From the NCBI GenBank assembly GCA_036925085.1, contig JAUPFP010000013.1, positions 1,489,001 through 1,553,000 of the forward strand: a stretch of DNA of 64,000 bases. Direction: 5' to 3'. A program made the position numbers and the translations under genes. Of the stretch, positions 36,975 through 51,500 are shown piece by piece (the stretch's first letter is position 1; every line of letters begins with the position of its first letter). The notes under the pieces were generated by a model that had not been told where the DNA came from, ran no database searches, and saw only the letters and a list, made by a program, of their open reading frames with translations. Origin of the DNA: Brachycybe producta. Lineage: Eukaryota; Arthropoda; Diplopoda; Playtdesmida; Andrognathidae.

Positions 36975-39900
36975 ATTTGTATGCATAATTTGCGCGAATT
37001 TCAACAATAATATAATTAACATGCTATGTTAAAACTTAAAATTTATTGGAAACAGAAAATGTGACCAGTTTATGTGAAATATTTACAAATCTCGTTTAAT
37101 TTTTAAACTGAAACTGTGCAATGTAAGGCGATAAAAATAAATTAAAAATATATTTAAAATCATAAGAAGAAAACCAAAGTGATTTTAAGCCATGATTTAA
37201 TTACAATTTAAAAAAAAATGAAATTTATTTAGATCACCACCACCACTCTTCTTTAGAATGGGAGTGCTTTACTCGACAAGACGCGTAACTCTCTATACAG
37301 TAGTAAGTCTATGAAGAGTTTTTAAGTTTAGCTTTGTTTAAGTTTCACTTTTTCTTAAATAATTTTTTTTAAAATGACAAAGTTGCTATTATTGGCTGTT
37401 CGCTTAAACAAGCCTCAAATTTGGACTTTTCGACTACCCTGTATAAAGAATAGGCCTACGAAATTATTTTTGAGCTGGAGATTGGCATTATTGAATTAAT
37501 TATATTTTATTTTAAAGTGGCAATTTTCGTTAACAGTGATGATGATGATGAACGAATAATAATACAACGATTACTCTATGTCCGCTGATAAGAAATTCCG
37601 GTGGGAATTTTCGATATTAAATGACCCAGTATCCTAATGCATCATGTGTGTGTCATTGTCAACATCATCCCGTTTTGCAACACTAGTTATAATGTGTTCT
37701 AAATTACTGCACCACAGCTGACAGCCTGACACACAAGTTGCACTATCAATTTTTGTTGTTGCAAGATTTTCTTTCAAGTATAACATTCCAATCTGAAAAT
37801 CAATTATTTATTATAAACAACTGGAATGTTATTCTTGAAGATCTTCTGTAAATTTGCTTTAAAAAATGTTCAGAGTATGTAGAAAAGAATGTTTTCAGTT
37901 ATAAAACATCAGGACAGTTGTATACTTTATTAATTTCAATGATACTGTTGTGTTCAGCACGTTATTTTGTCACAATAACTAATAAAAGTGAAAAGTTTAT
38001 TAGCACGTCTATAATTATGAAACGGCCATTTTCCAGTTTTTAATTTTTTTTTTAATTTTTACTTTTTTTAAAAAAAAATTTTTCTGCCTAGCAGAAAATT
38101 TATAATATAAGATGCTCTGTTTATATTGAAAATATCAGGCGAATCAATCAAGTGTAACTTGAGTTATAATCAATTTCTGAGGTGTGTCTATATATATGAA
38201 ACGTACTGAATAAGGCTATCACTATCACACCCATCGAAGACGGGCTTTCTTTCTAGTAAATAATAATGCTGCTTTATTTTTGTTACATTTCATCACTGCA
38301 GTTTAAATAATTTAAAAAAATATGGCGACCTATAAAGAGCTTATTTTATTTTTTGGAAATTATAGAAATTAAACTTTATTTTATGCACAAAGTACACAAA
38401 GTACACGTGCTAAAATACACTATTTATTTAATCATTGCCCATGGATTAGGCTTACTTATTTTTATATTCTACATTGCAAACTTCAAAATATGCAACCTTC
38501 TCCTTCTCTATTTATTTAAAAATGATTATTTAAAACAGATTTATTTCGATTTTTAATAATAAATTTTTATTTAAATTTTTTTTATTCATATGGAACTTTT
38601 CTATTTTATTTGTAATTTTTTTTACTTTTATTTTGCATATATTTCAACAAAAATAGTAACTACGATAATAAATATGTTGTTTTTAAAATGAAGTTGAAAA
38701 AAATATGTAAAGCTTTTTGTGAAAGTTTCACGAAATAGATATTTCAGTTGAACTAAAATTTGGCAAAACGATTGAGCAAAAAAGAAACAAGATATTAGAA
38801 ACAAAAAAAAAATCAACGGTATCAATTTTAAATAAAATGATTTTAAATAATAATAATCTAAATTACTATACCACCCTGTTTGCAATTCTCTTTTTTTTTC
38901 TTCTTGCTTTCTTGCACCAAAAATATTGGCTTCATCCAGAAGCAAAAGAATATAGGAGGGTTATTGCCGGATATGCTTGATTTTTCCATTTCCTTCTCGC
39001 ATATGAGGCCATAAAACGCCTCATGGTGATGCGAACATGACAACTACCTTACATATTATACACATATTGATGTTCACACTGAAGGTTGCCATATTCATTT
39101 TAATCTTGTTGCAAATGAATGCAAGTATATATGGATATGATGATTACTTTCTTAAAACGTATAGGCAGAGCTTAGCACTGTTCCCACTGTTTCCCATATT
39201 ATGTTTGCTTTTGGACACTACTTTTCTGTGTTTTATTTTAGAGATTTTCTTTAGTTTCTGATTAATACAGCCATTGCAAGCGGGCAAAAAAAAATACCTT
39301 GTAAAAGTCTGACAAATTTGAACGTGGGTTTGACTTTTGCTCAACAAAGTAAATAATGTTAAATAGGTAATTCGTGTTTGTGTAAAGTAGATTTTGGTCA
39401 ATTGAATAGAAAGGTTTTTTTTTTCTTCTGTTGGACAATGAAGGCCCACTGTGTTTTTATTTTTGTTGGCACTGAAGGATCATTCTTATTCGTGTTTTTG
39501 ATTATCGATTTCCTTTTTCTCAGAAATGTCCTTCCTTTATAAAGATTAAGGAGTCGGAAGTATTTTTTTGTTGTTGTTGGAAGTATTTTGCGTTTAAAGC
39601 AATTAAGTCGGAGATGGTCCATAGGCGCTAGAAGGCTATTTTGGCAGCTTAACTATGTCTATATACCCCTATATAGAACTAATAACATCAGTTCAATTTT
39701 CCTCTTTGGCCCATTAAATATGGAGCACATCTTTTTTTTTTTCTCCTTCAAGGCATCTATCTCTCTTTTCTTGCTTTCAACCCAAATTGCTTAATTAATA
39801 CTTTGACGCCTTTAATTGATAAAAGCTCAACATTTGCATAATAAGGCGGACCATGTTGCTGCTGTTGTTCTAAGTTGGTGCTCTACGTTCTTCCCTTAGG

Positions 39901-41054
39901 AGAAATTCTTAACGAATACATGTAATGATTTCCTTATTTATTAATGTCTTTCTTGCATTTTTTTTACTTGTTTTTGGACATGCATGCTTATTTATGTTTA
40001 TGGTTCAAAAAAGAAATTTCCCTTGAAAATGTTTCGCCTTGTCAGTCTTAATAATAGGTGGTTTGGATGTGGGGCAATTTGTCTTTTATGTTGGTGGGTC
40101 CACCCACACTCATTCGTGGTTTTGGTCTTGCTAAGACTCTCTCTCTCTCTCTCTCTCTCTTTTTCGGTATGCAGTCAGCTGTTAAGAACTTTTGAGACCT
40201 TGACATTTTCACTCAAGAAAAAGAGGCTAAAAGAAAATTGTACGGAGGAGGAATAATATTAACTTTAATATGTACATTATTACATTACATATAAAAAAAT
40301 AAGTTCATGATTGTCTTTTTAAATCACTGCTTATAGAAAATGTTATTTTTTTTATAAAGTTTTTTTTTTTCAAAATTTATAATGGTAAAGTGAGAATGTG
40401 ATTGTCAAAAGGCCTATAAAACGACTATAATATTTTGAAATGTCAATCATTCATTATTTATTAAGCAATCATATACTGTATTATTTGGTGTAGTTTTCAC
40501 TTTTTTTTAGGAGTTATCTTATGTAGGTACTCAACTGGAACTACAAGATATGGCCACAAACATACATTTTATTTTTGAGCTATTTAATTCATTAAATACA
40601 TGTAGGAAGAAAAAAAAAAGGGAGAGGACCGAATGAGGCAGCCGTCGAAAGCAGCAGTTGAATGTAGAAACGGCAATTTGACGTCTCATTCAACCAGCTT
40701 TCAATTTTTATTTTTTTAAAACTATGAACAATTTTACATATAACAATAATATTCAAGTGATTATTCTAGATTATGCGCGATGTTTAAGAATAATATTAAT
40801 TTTATACTTCCTGATCTACTTTTGGAAAATGCCTACTTTTTGGTAGAAAATATGGCTTCAAACACATTCAGAACTTAGCTGACCACGCAAACCATCACTC
40901 ATATCTATAATTGGGGGGCATATGAGTATATATTAGTATTTTAGGTTTTTGTGGCTATTTTTTTTTTCAAAACTTATAAAAAAAATCATTGCATCTGTAC
41001 TGAAATAATGATCGTAAATATTTGTAGTGAAAACATGCAATATGTTTGCACTGG
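36975..41054. other. Non-coding stretch
   Basis: AT-rich with a palindromic T/A block at 38040-38095 and (CT)n at 40138-40161. Many open frames on both strands at 38.3-39.8 kb reflect low-complexity sequence; none shows conserved motifs. Confidence 0.35.
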
Positions 41055-41062
41055 CTTGTGCA

Positions 41063-41363
41063 CAGGGCCGGATTAGCTTACATGGAGGCCCTGGGCTAAT
41101 ATATACATGGGCCTTCCCCCTTCCATAAATGACTTAAACCCTACTTACTAGTATTGGTTTTCTCTTTCAGACTCAGTTATTTTTACATCATTAGGAGTTA
41201 GACAACTATAGCAGAAATGTGCTCCTTTGATCATTTGCAAAAAAATGTTGATTTACAGTAATTACAGTCGTTAAAAAATATTCACCACGATTTTGGGGGC
41301 CATTCAAATGGCTGCCATTCAAAGGGCTATAGCCCTTTTAGCCCGATGGCTAATCCGGCCCTG
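41063..41363. mobile_element. hAT MITE with 8-bp target duplication
   Basis: Termini CAGGGCCGGATTAGC and GCTAATCCGGCCCTG are perfect complements over 15 bp. Flanks CTTGTGCA (41055-41062) and CTTATGCA (41364-41371) agree at seven of eight bases. 301 bp, no ORF of its own. Confidence 0.85.
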
Positions 41364-41476
41364 CTTATGCAGTGTGTGTGTGTTGTGCACTATTTGCCTG
41401 TGTTGGTATGTGATAACGGACGAGTGTCCTGTTATAAAGTGGCTCAGTCGACAGGGTGAAATGTACCAGATTAAAC

Positions 41477-41684
41477 ACAGGCAGTTAGAAATCGGTCAGA
41501 ACTTCAGTTGGCTCCGCTCTTGTTATGACGACCGGCAACTTCTAATTGGCTGGTTATGTAGTCTGACGTCACATGCTCGGCCCTTTTCAACATCAGACTA
41601 CATAACCAGCCAATTAGAAGTTGCCGGTCGTCATAACAAGGGCGGAGCCAACTGAAGTGTTCTGACCGATTTCTAACTGCCTGT
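41477..41684. mobile_element. Near-perfect hairpin MITE, family D copy 1, intact 8-bp duplication
   Basis: 208 bp that is almost entirely self-complementary: ACAGGCAGTTAGAAATCGGT on the left returns as ACCGATTTCTAACTGCCTGT on the right. The loop is near 41578-41590. Flanked on both sides by GATTAAAC (41469-41476, 41685-41692), an exact 8-bp target duplication. The stem contains CAACTTCTAATTGGCTGG, TCTGACGTCA and AAGGGCGGAG. Confidence 0.9.
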
Positions 41685-42235
41685 GATTAAACTGCGATAC
41701 TTATTACAAAATTTTTTTTTTCCAAAATATATGGTAAACCAAATAAACTATCAGTTTGTTGATGTTGAGGATAAAATCCTATGAATGTATAAAGCGGCCC
41801 GGTTACGATCATAAACGGTGTCACAAACGGTGTCACGTATCTCAATGCCATTCATTGCTTGCTGTGAAAATGTTGTCATTATTCTGTGTTGCCATTTGCA
41901 CCACAATTACTGGTTAAATCGTAACTAGAGCTTACAGGTTGCCTTTTTCCTATTGGTCTGTGAATTTTGACTATCTAGTATATGGTCCTCATTTTAAACT
42001 TTTTGCTCAATTTTTGAGATCTTTTTACTTCATAATTGAAGTTTAATTTTGCCTGTTGTGTTTTCCCTTTTTGAATCATGCACAGTCTTTTATGGCGTCA
42101 AAATCATGAATTTATGTGTGGCTTAACAACTTCGTTTTTCAACATGGTTTGCAGTAGTTTAATTTTGTGCTGTGTGACGATAAACTATTGGAAATGACGT
42201 CTATCGTAATAACCCTTTGCGTCAAGTACTCCCCT

Positions 42236-42600
42236 TAGACCACCTATAAGGGTAGACGGAGCACGAGCAAATAGTTGGAGCTGCTAAAAGACAGTGGTGC
42301 CAAGAGGACTCAGCAGTTTTTATCCCAGGAATGTCATGTTTCGCAATGAGAGTGTTGCCCATAGTCACGTGACAAGGCCGCCCGTTGGGGATAGCTTTGG
42401 TCAATTTGATATTGCCAATAGGAACACTGTACTTAATTTTTAGCAGTGTATAAAACCGGCTCTTCAGAATCTGTTATTCCAATACTACATTCCTATTGGC
42501 CAATTCAAATTGACCAAAGCTATAGCCAACGACCACCACGGGTGACAAACAGGCCCTATTCATTGTCTAAGGTGCTCCCATATAAACGGAGCAGATTTAG
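42236..42600. repeat. Imperfect long inverted repeat
   Basis: Inner arms GATAGCTTTGGTCAATTTGA (42389 onward) and TCAAATTGACCAAAGCTATA (right), with CCAATAGGAA/TTCCTATTGG inside. Outer matches (ACGGAGCA, TTAGACCACC/AAGGTGCTCC) are weak. Probably an old hairpin MITE. Confidence 0.6.
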
Positions 42601-45359
42601 ACTTTCCTGTCCACTGAACCACTTTTGCTATTTTTTTCTCTGCTTGGTTTAGCTTAAGTATGTAGGCCTACGTTTAAATTCTTGTTTAAGCATATGGAAG
42701 AATTTGAGGAATGGTTCAAAATTTAAATAAATTTTATGATAGGCCTACATAATTAAAAGCAAATTAAGATTATTTAAATATGACGTGATGTCTGTTTAAT
42801 CTGTGGTGTGGATATGACATGGAGATGAAGGGGGGGGGGGGGGAGAGGGGGGTATCACTTGAGTTTTATATCGAATTATGTTAAGGGTAAGCTTTAATAT
42901 CTCTAGAATAAAAACCTATAAGAAGGCTTGTGACTGACTATATATTAAGATATTGAGTGAGGGAGAGTAAGAGAAAAAGGGGGAAAAAATCTGTGCCAAT
43001 CTACACGACAGATCATTATTATTCATATGATTATTCTTCATATTCATCATCATCATCATCATCATCATCATATTCTGTGGTTCAAACCGCAAAGGCATCC
43101 AGTCAATTACAGTGAACCAAAGAACGAACTGCATCCAAAGTTCCAATTACTGACTTGAATAGTCTCTCTCTCTGTCTCTCTCTCTCACTTTCTGTCTATC
43201 TAGCTTTTATTACATATTTATCCCTTCGAAAAAACACCTCCCCTTTTTCGTTTAGCATTATTCAACCACCCAAATTTTCTTTAATATAATATACACATGC
43301 ATTCGGATGGAACAAAAAACGAAAAATCAAGTGAAAAATAAAATAAAAGATGGTGAAAATAGGAAGGATCTTTTTGGTACTGAAAGTGTTAAACGAATAA
43401 GAAACTCTTGTTATCTGAATGAGGTTTTTTTTTCTTTTCTTTAAAAACAATCATTATTTAAGATTAAGTATTGAACATTTAATAGAAGATTTAAAGAATT
43501 TTGTCATTTAAAATTTTTTTAGCTGAAATTGTCTTCTCTCGTTCTGATTTGTGGAAAATCTGCATACTTTTTTTCTAAATATGATAAGCTAACATTTATT
43601 CATGAGTTGTTGCAATTTAAGAATAAAAAAATTGTGGGTGGCCTTTTTTTATCTTTTTATTTCTTGCTGGCTTTCTTTTTTTTTTTTTGCTTTTTAAGCC
43701 TTTTTAGCATAAATTTTGCATATTATAATCCATCTGAAACTCAGAATGAGAACAGTTACTAGAGTTTGAGAAATGTATGCAAAGTGAACAATTTAGACTC
43801 GTTTATTTGTCAACTCAAGATTATTGTTTGGTTTATTTGCATTAACCTGCTTCACTATTTTTTGTTGTTGTAGATTTTTCAGATTTGTTATTGTGGGGCA
43901 ATGCTAGCTTGGTAAGCCACCCCCACTAATAGATAACCAATCCCATACATCTGCTCATATTTATACATGCGCGTTACACAACTTAACACCAAAGGATGTT
44001 CATTCATGGTAACAATATGGCCGTTACATGGCAGAATTAGAGCTTTCCAATTTGTTTATCACATCATTTAATTCAAGGGAAGGATTCCAACAGAGGAGGT
44101 TCTTCATGTTGTATTATTCTTAATGATGCTAAGTCAAAGATAGTGCTAAACTCATGAACGGTCATATTCTTAATGGGTTTAGCAGATGCTAAAAGAAGGC
44201 ATTAGCATGTAATAAACTTAATTACCAAAACTCATGTTAGGCATGAAGATAGACATTTGCATTGATTTTTATTCAAAATATGAAATGTGAGGTGAGCCAC
44301 TTGTAAGCTAAAACACTTGACTAGCTGAAGTGAGTCGGTGCTCTCCTTTGAACTAGGATGAATATCTTTAATGCAATATCAAGCAAATATTTTTCAATCT
44401 GTGGCCCAAACGTCAATTGTTGAAGTAATTCATTTAGAACAACTAACAATTATGGTCTTTTCAATCAAAGAGAGACTAGAACTCTTGACAACTAATAGTA
44501 ACTAGTGGCCTCATTACAGAGAAAGTAATAAATTTGTGACAATCATGGCTTAGGATGTCACTGTTTGTGCACTATTATTTTATGATTGTCATATTATTTT
44601 GGTAGTCATATGATGATAGGTGTCACAATAAATATTTTGTAAATTTGCTTTTGTGACCACTACTAGGTTATGAGCTAGATATGACAATTTAATGGCATAT
44701 GACATTGCTTGCTTTTTGTAATGTGGCCTCAGATATCTAGCCTCTAACGAGCTTTTTTTTATTAGAAAGAAAAGCATAATTGCAATTGATGATGATGATG
44801 ATGATGATTTTAATCTTCACAGTTGGCACTTAGTCCACAAATTGAAAACCATTTGTTTGATATTACACAAAAAAACCTTTGAGCCCTTGGTGTCTTTTCA
44901 AAGACACTGTCAAGTGCATTTTGTAAATTTGTAGTTAAAATAGGGATTTTTGTTGGCCCTTTTTTTAAACAGTATGCTGAGAATAGTTTTTTTTGTAGAA
45001 CATTTCTGTATTTTTTATTGTTTGTAGTTGCATAGTTGTTAACATTTGAACAGTGTCTGTCTCTGCCAGGAATAGATTTTTTTTGTTAACTTTGTAACTT
45101 TTTTATAATGAAGGAAATTCTGTGTATGTTTTTTTTTTGCTGTGCTCTGCACATATTTTTCGTTTTTTTTTGTTGTTGTTACAAATGTATGCCAAATCAG
45201 GCACATAAATTTATCGGCAGCAATGAAGAGAAGAGAAGATCACATAGAATACTGATAAGATACTTTTTTTTTTGGGGGGGGGGGGGGGGGTATCATATGA
45301 GGCCAGAGAAGAATCTGAGAAGATTGAGGGAGTGATTCGACTATTTCTATATATGTATG

Positions 45360-45424
<65 letters not shown>

Positions 45425-48040
45425 GTATGTAATAGTATATCGAATCTTCCCCACCCCATCCCATATACAGTATAAGTTACATGTAGGCCTAGATACATGT
45501 ATACGGGATAGGGTGGGATGGATGGAGCTTGTTAAAGATTAAAGCTTTGTTCTTCTTCTGTAACGTTTTTCTTTTTCTATGTCTGCTGACTTAGCGTATA
45601 TTATTGCGCACAGAGATTCAGTATAATGATAAAAGTACATACAGTTATATACACATTGTAAGATATATCTGTGCCAGGATTTTTCTTCTTCTCTACATAT
45701 AGAGAAAAATACATGAGAGAGAGAGAGAGAGAAAGAGCTCTCGATAGATAAAATCTGACTACATTTTTTTTTAAAGAAAACTGTAATTTATTTTTTTTTT
45801 CTTCGGAAAGTTATTTAAGAGAAATAAAAGAAAAACAAGTATTTTTTTTACTAAAATAAAAAAAAAACACATACGTTTTATATATATATTTTTTTAAAAA
45901 TAGTTAAGAAGTTTTATGAACCAGCTGATTTAGGAATTCTGATTATTGTGCGTTTTGAAAGCAACACTAAAAACGAAATTGAAAGTGTGTTGAAAACTAG
46001 AACGGTAGCTAATAATATAAAAAAAAAAATTTATATATAAAAAAATATTGTCAGCTTAAAATTGGGTCATTTTTAAAATGGCATAAAAAACTTATCCTAA
46101 ACCTTTCCTATACCTTATCCTATACCTTTACCTGATTGAAACACCTTTTTTAGTTTTTAAAGTAACTTCTGGTTTCTCTTTAATTTTGCTCCTGAAAGAC
46201 ATAATAATCAGAGTTCGAGAAGCCTTTTTTTGCACTTTAAAAACACTTTAAGACAAAAATATAGTTGAGAGCATTCCGTTTTTGTTTTATAAAATATAGA
46301 ACGTTTTAAAGAAATTTAGGTTTATTTGTAACTTAGAAGAGCAAAGGAACAGCATAATTGATTTTTATAATGATTATTATTTTTTTTTAAATAAAAATTT
46401 ACTATCAAAAAAGTAACCAAAAAAAAATTTTCTCATTTTATATCTTATAAATTTTTATCTTTAAAAATATCATCATAAAAATGTCTCTTAATTATCAAAA
46501 TTATATTCTATTCAGTCTAATTATTGATTATATAATCATTCTTAAGCCATAACTTTTGAAAAACAACACATTTTTTTGTTTGTTTGTTTGTTGGGTTGGT
46601 TGTTGGGTTTGAATTTCTTAAAAAAAATGTTGTTGTCAAATTTCTTCTTTTTTTTCTTGAATTGACTATCATCAGCATCATCTTTGTTTGTAATAAAAAA
46701 AACCGACAAAGACAGCCGATGGATATGAATAAAGCAGTTATTTTATAAAAAGAATATTCAGAATATTTATATTCTAAAAGTTGCTTTTCTTCTTCTTCTT
46801 GTCATTTACAAGTGAATATAAACCAACATTAACCACAATGTCCTTTACACAAACAAACAAACAAACACAAAAAAAAAAAACCGTTTTGCCCCTTATGAAT
46901 AGGCAATCACCGCAAACACACAAATAAGTATGCCTCATTAAAATCTGTAGTAGTTTCTTTGGTACTCGACGTTCTTTCAAGGGAAAGAAAATTATCTTTA
47001 ACAAACCAGTTCTTATTGGCACGTAATTTATGTAAATGCAAAAAAAAAATGATACTTAATTTGTCATTACTTCAATTATTGATTTTTCTCTTAAGCTGAT
47101 TTTTCATTGATTTTTTTTTTATTATTTTGCCAAATGAGTTTCACTTTTTGAGTGATGTTTTTCTAGTTTGATTTTTTTTATTGCTATTTCACTATTATTA
47201 TTTATAATTTCCAGTCAAAAAATCAAAACGAAATTATATACGAGCATAGGTAGCTCAACTAAGAGCCTTTAGAGCATTTCTATCCGGGCTGAGTGTGGCT
47301 AATGGATGGCGTAACCTAAGCTAAATTCCTTCTCAGATACGCCACCATTCAATTAACAGAAAAAAAATTAACGGCTTTTGTAAAAGAAATTCAAGGTTCT
47401 CTTTATAAATAGGAATCGAAAGATATAGAAACAAGTTGGGAACAAGTTCGTTCCTGGCACTAGTCTCCAAAATGGCGCTTTCAAGTTTAATTTTAATTTT
47501 TTTTTAAGAAAAGCGGCAATCATTACAGCAAGATTTTTTGAATTAATTGCAATTACCAATGTGATATGCATTCTAGCAAGACTTAAAGAGGTTTCTTGCA
47601 CTAGAAAATGCTGATTTTTTTTGCAAGAAATTCTGCAAAAATAGTGTGTTCGCCTCTTAAGTTTACTAATTATAAAAAAAAATTATATACTGTATATATT
47701 AAGCCAGGTCTGTGTGTGTGTGTGTGTGTGTAACATCGGAATTTATATAAATTTAAATGAATGAACCGCTTTTTTTTCAAGGTCAACTATATGTTGCACA
47801 CTCCCCATCCAAGAACCCCATCATATTAAATTGGAGAGGGGGAAAAGGTTGGAAAGTGTAGAAGGGGAGAGAGGGAAACGTGGAGGAGAAAAAAGGGGGA
47901 GGGGTGACTGAAATTGAAATGAAAGAGTAAAAAAGGAACAAACGACGCTCATGCGCACAGCAGAGAAAATGAAAAACTCATTTTCTCTTTCAAATATAAA
48001 AAGGGGAGGGGATAATAGTAGCAAAATTAAACTACAGTTT
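42601..48040. other. Non-coding stretch
   Basis: Contains poly-G runs at 42830-42850 and 45275-45289, (CAT)n at 43047-43070, (TA)n at 45352-45420, a palindrome around 45470-45520 (CCCCATCCC / GGGATAGGGTGGG), a diverged TAGGGCTCGG-type element at 44364-44890 and a family B copy at 45950-46260. No supported gene. Confidence 0.35.
45950..46260 (+). mobile_element. Family B repeat, diverged copy
   Basis: Contains GAAAACTAGAACGGTAGC, AAAAAATATTGTCAGCTTAA, TGGGTCATTTTTAAAATGGC, GCTCCTGAAAG and CAGAGTTCGAGAA in the family order. Confidence 0.5.
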
Positions 48041-48043
48041 ATT

Positions 48044-48185
48044 ACAGGCAATTGTGCCCAGCACTAGAATTTCTTTTGCTCAGCCCTTTTATGAACGTCA
48101 TCAATTTCTAATTGGTTTGTTACTTGGTCTGACGTCATAAAAGGGCGGAGGAAAAGAAATTCTAATGCTGGGCACAATTGCCTGT
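48044..48185. mobile_element. Hairpin MITE, family D relative
   Basis: ACAGGCAATTGTGCCCAGCA and its complement TGCTGGGCACAATTGCCTGT. The stem includes TTCTAATTGGTTTGTTAC, TCTGACGTCA and AAAGGGCGGAG. Termini and core match family D but the arms differ. Flanks do not repeat. Confidence 0.8.
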
Positions 48186-48373
48186 GAATTTTGCTCCCGT
48201 CATTTATGACGGGTTACCCCACTAGTATATAATTAATAATTTTATATTGATCAATAATTGCTAAGGTGACGTGTACGTTGGCACTTTTCCCCTCTTAAAA
48301 GACAACTTTCTTGTTTAATAAGTGATTTTTATATTTAAAGTGTGTGAGCCTCTGTTGTATTTAATATTAAAAC

Positions 48374-48573
48374 ACAGGCAGTTAGAAATCGGTCAGAACT
48401 TCAGTTGGCTCCATCCTTGTTATGACGACCGGCAACTTCTAATTGGCTGGTTATGTAGTCTGACGTTGAAAAGGGCGGAGCATGTGACGTCAGACTACAT
48501 AACCAGCCAATTAGAAGTTGCCTGTCGTCATAACAAGGGCGGAGCCAACTGAAGTTCTGACCGATTTCTAACT
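48374..48573. mobile_element. Hairpin MITE, family D copy 2 (right end lost)
   Basis: Same arms as the copy at 41477 (ACAGGCAGTTAGAAATCGGT start). The right arm stops at ATTTCTAAC, without CTGCCTGT, where unrelated sequence (TTTAGTGCGCC) begins. Almost identical to copy 1 over the rest, so recently active. Confidence 0.85.
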
Positions 48574-48599
48574 TTAGTGCGCCAAAAACCTAGCTACAC

Positions 48600-51500
48600 C
48601 ACTGAAGGTGTGGGGGGGGGGGGGGGTAGGGCATTAATAATCAAGGGAACCTTGAAGAGAGGCTATACAATGAATGCTTACTCATGAGTCATGACTTTTT
48701 TTCTTCCTCCTACATGAAGTTTCGCTACTTCTGTGTATTTATTTACCTTAATTCAAATATTCTCTCAAGTTATATGTAAAAGAGAGAGAGAGAGAGAACA
48801 TTAGTGTATTATCACAACGTGTGGACACTGTAAATTGATTAAACTTCTAAATGAAAAATGGTTATTAATGCCAGTAATTTATTTTCTTTTTGCCATAATA
48901 GTTTATTACCAACACTGATTGGTCATTTATACGTCTAGCATGTCTGTTAGTTGATAGTCGTAGAATTATGATAGTTTGGTTGCTTTACTTGTTTGAATTA
49001 AAAATGACTAGTCAGGTCCAAATTCAAAAGAAAAATGTGGGTAATTGAACTCTGAAATTGAATTCTATATGAGCAAAGTTCCAGTGTATAAAAATCCTGT
49101 TAAAGAGACCATTACCTCCAGAAATTTCTTGTCAAAATATAATATTGTCAAGACTTACTCAACGATTGCCAGAACGATTTTTAAAATTTAAAATAAGTTA
49201 TAAATATAATTAAAAAAAATTAAAAATCAATGGTTTTCGTATAAATGGACTTTTATCAGATAGATGCGTCCCCAAACAAGAGACATTGGCAATAAAAAAA
49301 CACCCAAAAGTATACTCCTCTACTCGAATTTTGATGGTGTCACCTGACATTACTTTAAATTCACTATTCAATTACATGTATGCTCTATTTACGTGGCTCT
49401 CGAGTTAATTGGAAATTAGTATTCAGTTGAATATGAATAGGGATTGATCAAGGAATTATGGAAATGTATGTATCTTTGCCACTAAATTGAGCTGAAAATT
49501 GAATTTGTGACTCATGAAAAGTCACTTAATTTTTAGTTGTTTTTTTTAAGATTTTAATGACTTATTTTAAATTTTTAAAATCATTTTTGCAGTCGTTGGT
49601 TAAATCTTGACAGTAATTCGAAAAGAAATTTCTGGTGGTAATTGTCTCTTTAAAAAGAATACTCAATATATCAGGGCTTTTTTATTTGTTGGAACTTGGA
49701 AACCTGTTTAGAGTGTTCAGGTTGTGTCGTTTAATTTCTTAGTTTCCTTCTTGATTTTTTTGCGTCTTCCTGTTAGATAAATAATTGGTTTTAATCCCAG
49801 ATTTCTTTTTGTTTTTGTGTGGGTGAGGATATGCAGGGTGTTCTATATAATTTATAGGTACAATTTTGAGACAATATAAAAACGAACACATTTGTGATAA
49901 TCCAGATTGGTTTTTTTCTCATTTTAGAGAGAAAACGCCAAGCTTTTTTATTGAGGTTTAGCACACTTTTAAGTGTGTGTTGTAGTTTGTAATATATCCA
50001 GGCACTAATCGAATTCATTCATTGAACCCAAGTTTATTTTAGCATTAAAGCCTTCTTTCTCAGGATGCGGGTTTTGCAGTTCTTGGATTGGCCAACTTCA
50101 GTGTGCATTTTTCACTTTTTGTTAATATATCATTGGACATCATGTGGTCTTAAAGGCAATCTTTAACAATACTTTACCACACATTCTGTTATTCATCGAT
50201 TTATTTTGTGGTTTCACCCTCCGGGCCAGGGCCTATGTATTTAAATGGGCATATTGTCTAATTGCTGGAGAAATCCATGATTAAGGGAATCATGCACCAC
50301 TGTGGTGCATTGATGTGTCCCACTTGCTACACACCGAAGTGTGCGAATAGTTATGAAATTAAACGATCATGAAGAAAGGTTTTTTTAATAAAAAAAATCA
50401 GTCAAGGTTGATGATTTAATAATGTATAAAATTATTTTTAAATATTGAGAGGGTCCATATATCAAAAAAGGCGCTTTTCATGTTGAAATGAGTAGTTCAG
50501 AGTTTCTTTTCTGTCAAATAATTCATTTTTGATCAAATGATAACATTTGGATAGGAACACGTTGGCGCTTCATACATAGCAAGCTATAGAGATATTCCTA
50601 CCGGACGACGCCATTCCGGTGGCTAATGCTATGCGCCATATACATTTTATTTTGTAAAATTTGGACAAAAAAACGTCAAGCGAACGTTTTGTTTTTAAAA
50701 ACAAAATTATGAAAAAAATTCAAATTAATTTCAAAACTAGAATAGTTATGGATTATGCTTAAATATATATATCGGCCCTTGTGTTGGCCCACTTTGAGAA
50801 TAGTTTACTTCCGCATTTAGTAATCAATAAATCTTCCATCAACCTTAAAAAAAAAATTTTTTCTCAGTGAGAAATCCTCTTTTTCTAACAATGATTATCG
50901 GAATAGGAAGTTTTTTTTTTTTATATATAATAACATTCATAAATGAAGAAATTTTTTCTGTGAAAATGAAAATATGCTTCTTTTTTTATACAACTGATTT
51001 TATGGTCAATGACTGGGTTCGGGGTTGATTATTTATTTATTTCGATCGATTTTATGTCTGGTTTTGTGGATGAAATTCAGAATATGATTTTTCATGTTGT
51101 ATTGTGAACCCAAAAAACCTTTGCAATCATATATGTAAAGCCGCGTTTACACTGTGACGTTTAAATGCTGGCTGACAAAATGTTAGTACTTTTAAGCTGG
51201 CCTTCCACTTGAGGTGGATTAGGGCAAGAACGCCAGTACAAGTACTAATGGTAAGAGGTTATTGGCATGGGAATGTTTAAGAAAATAACCAGTAGATGGC
51301 GCCAGCATCTCTATTAATACATTTTTTTCTATAGGAGTCTATGCATGAACAAAACTGATATTTGGATGATGCAATAGGTGGTACAGTTTCGTTTACATTA
51401 TTCCGTTTCATGAACAGTTGAGCCTCTCCGAGAAAAACGCAGCACACGAGAGCGGTATTGGGACAGTTGCAGGATATTCAACATATGGTGGCAGGCCCAT

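Noticed and set aside
41293..41655. 120-codon frame, and its relative at 48322-48552
   Set aside because: Both are translations of hairpin MITE sequence (family D) and adjacent hAT ends, not genes.
50057..50160. Good-looking acceptor TTCTTTCTCAG followed by an open frame beginning with ATGCGGGTTTTG
   Set aside because: Could fit the phase of the upstream exons, but the peptide has no recognisable motif and no convincing donor.
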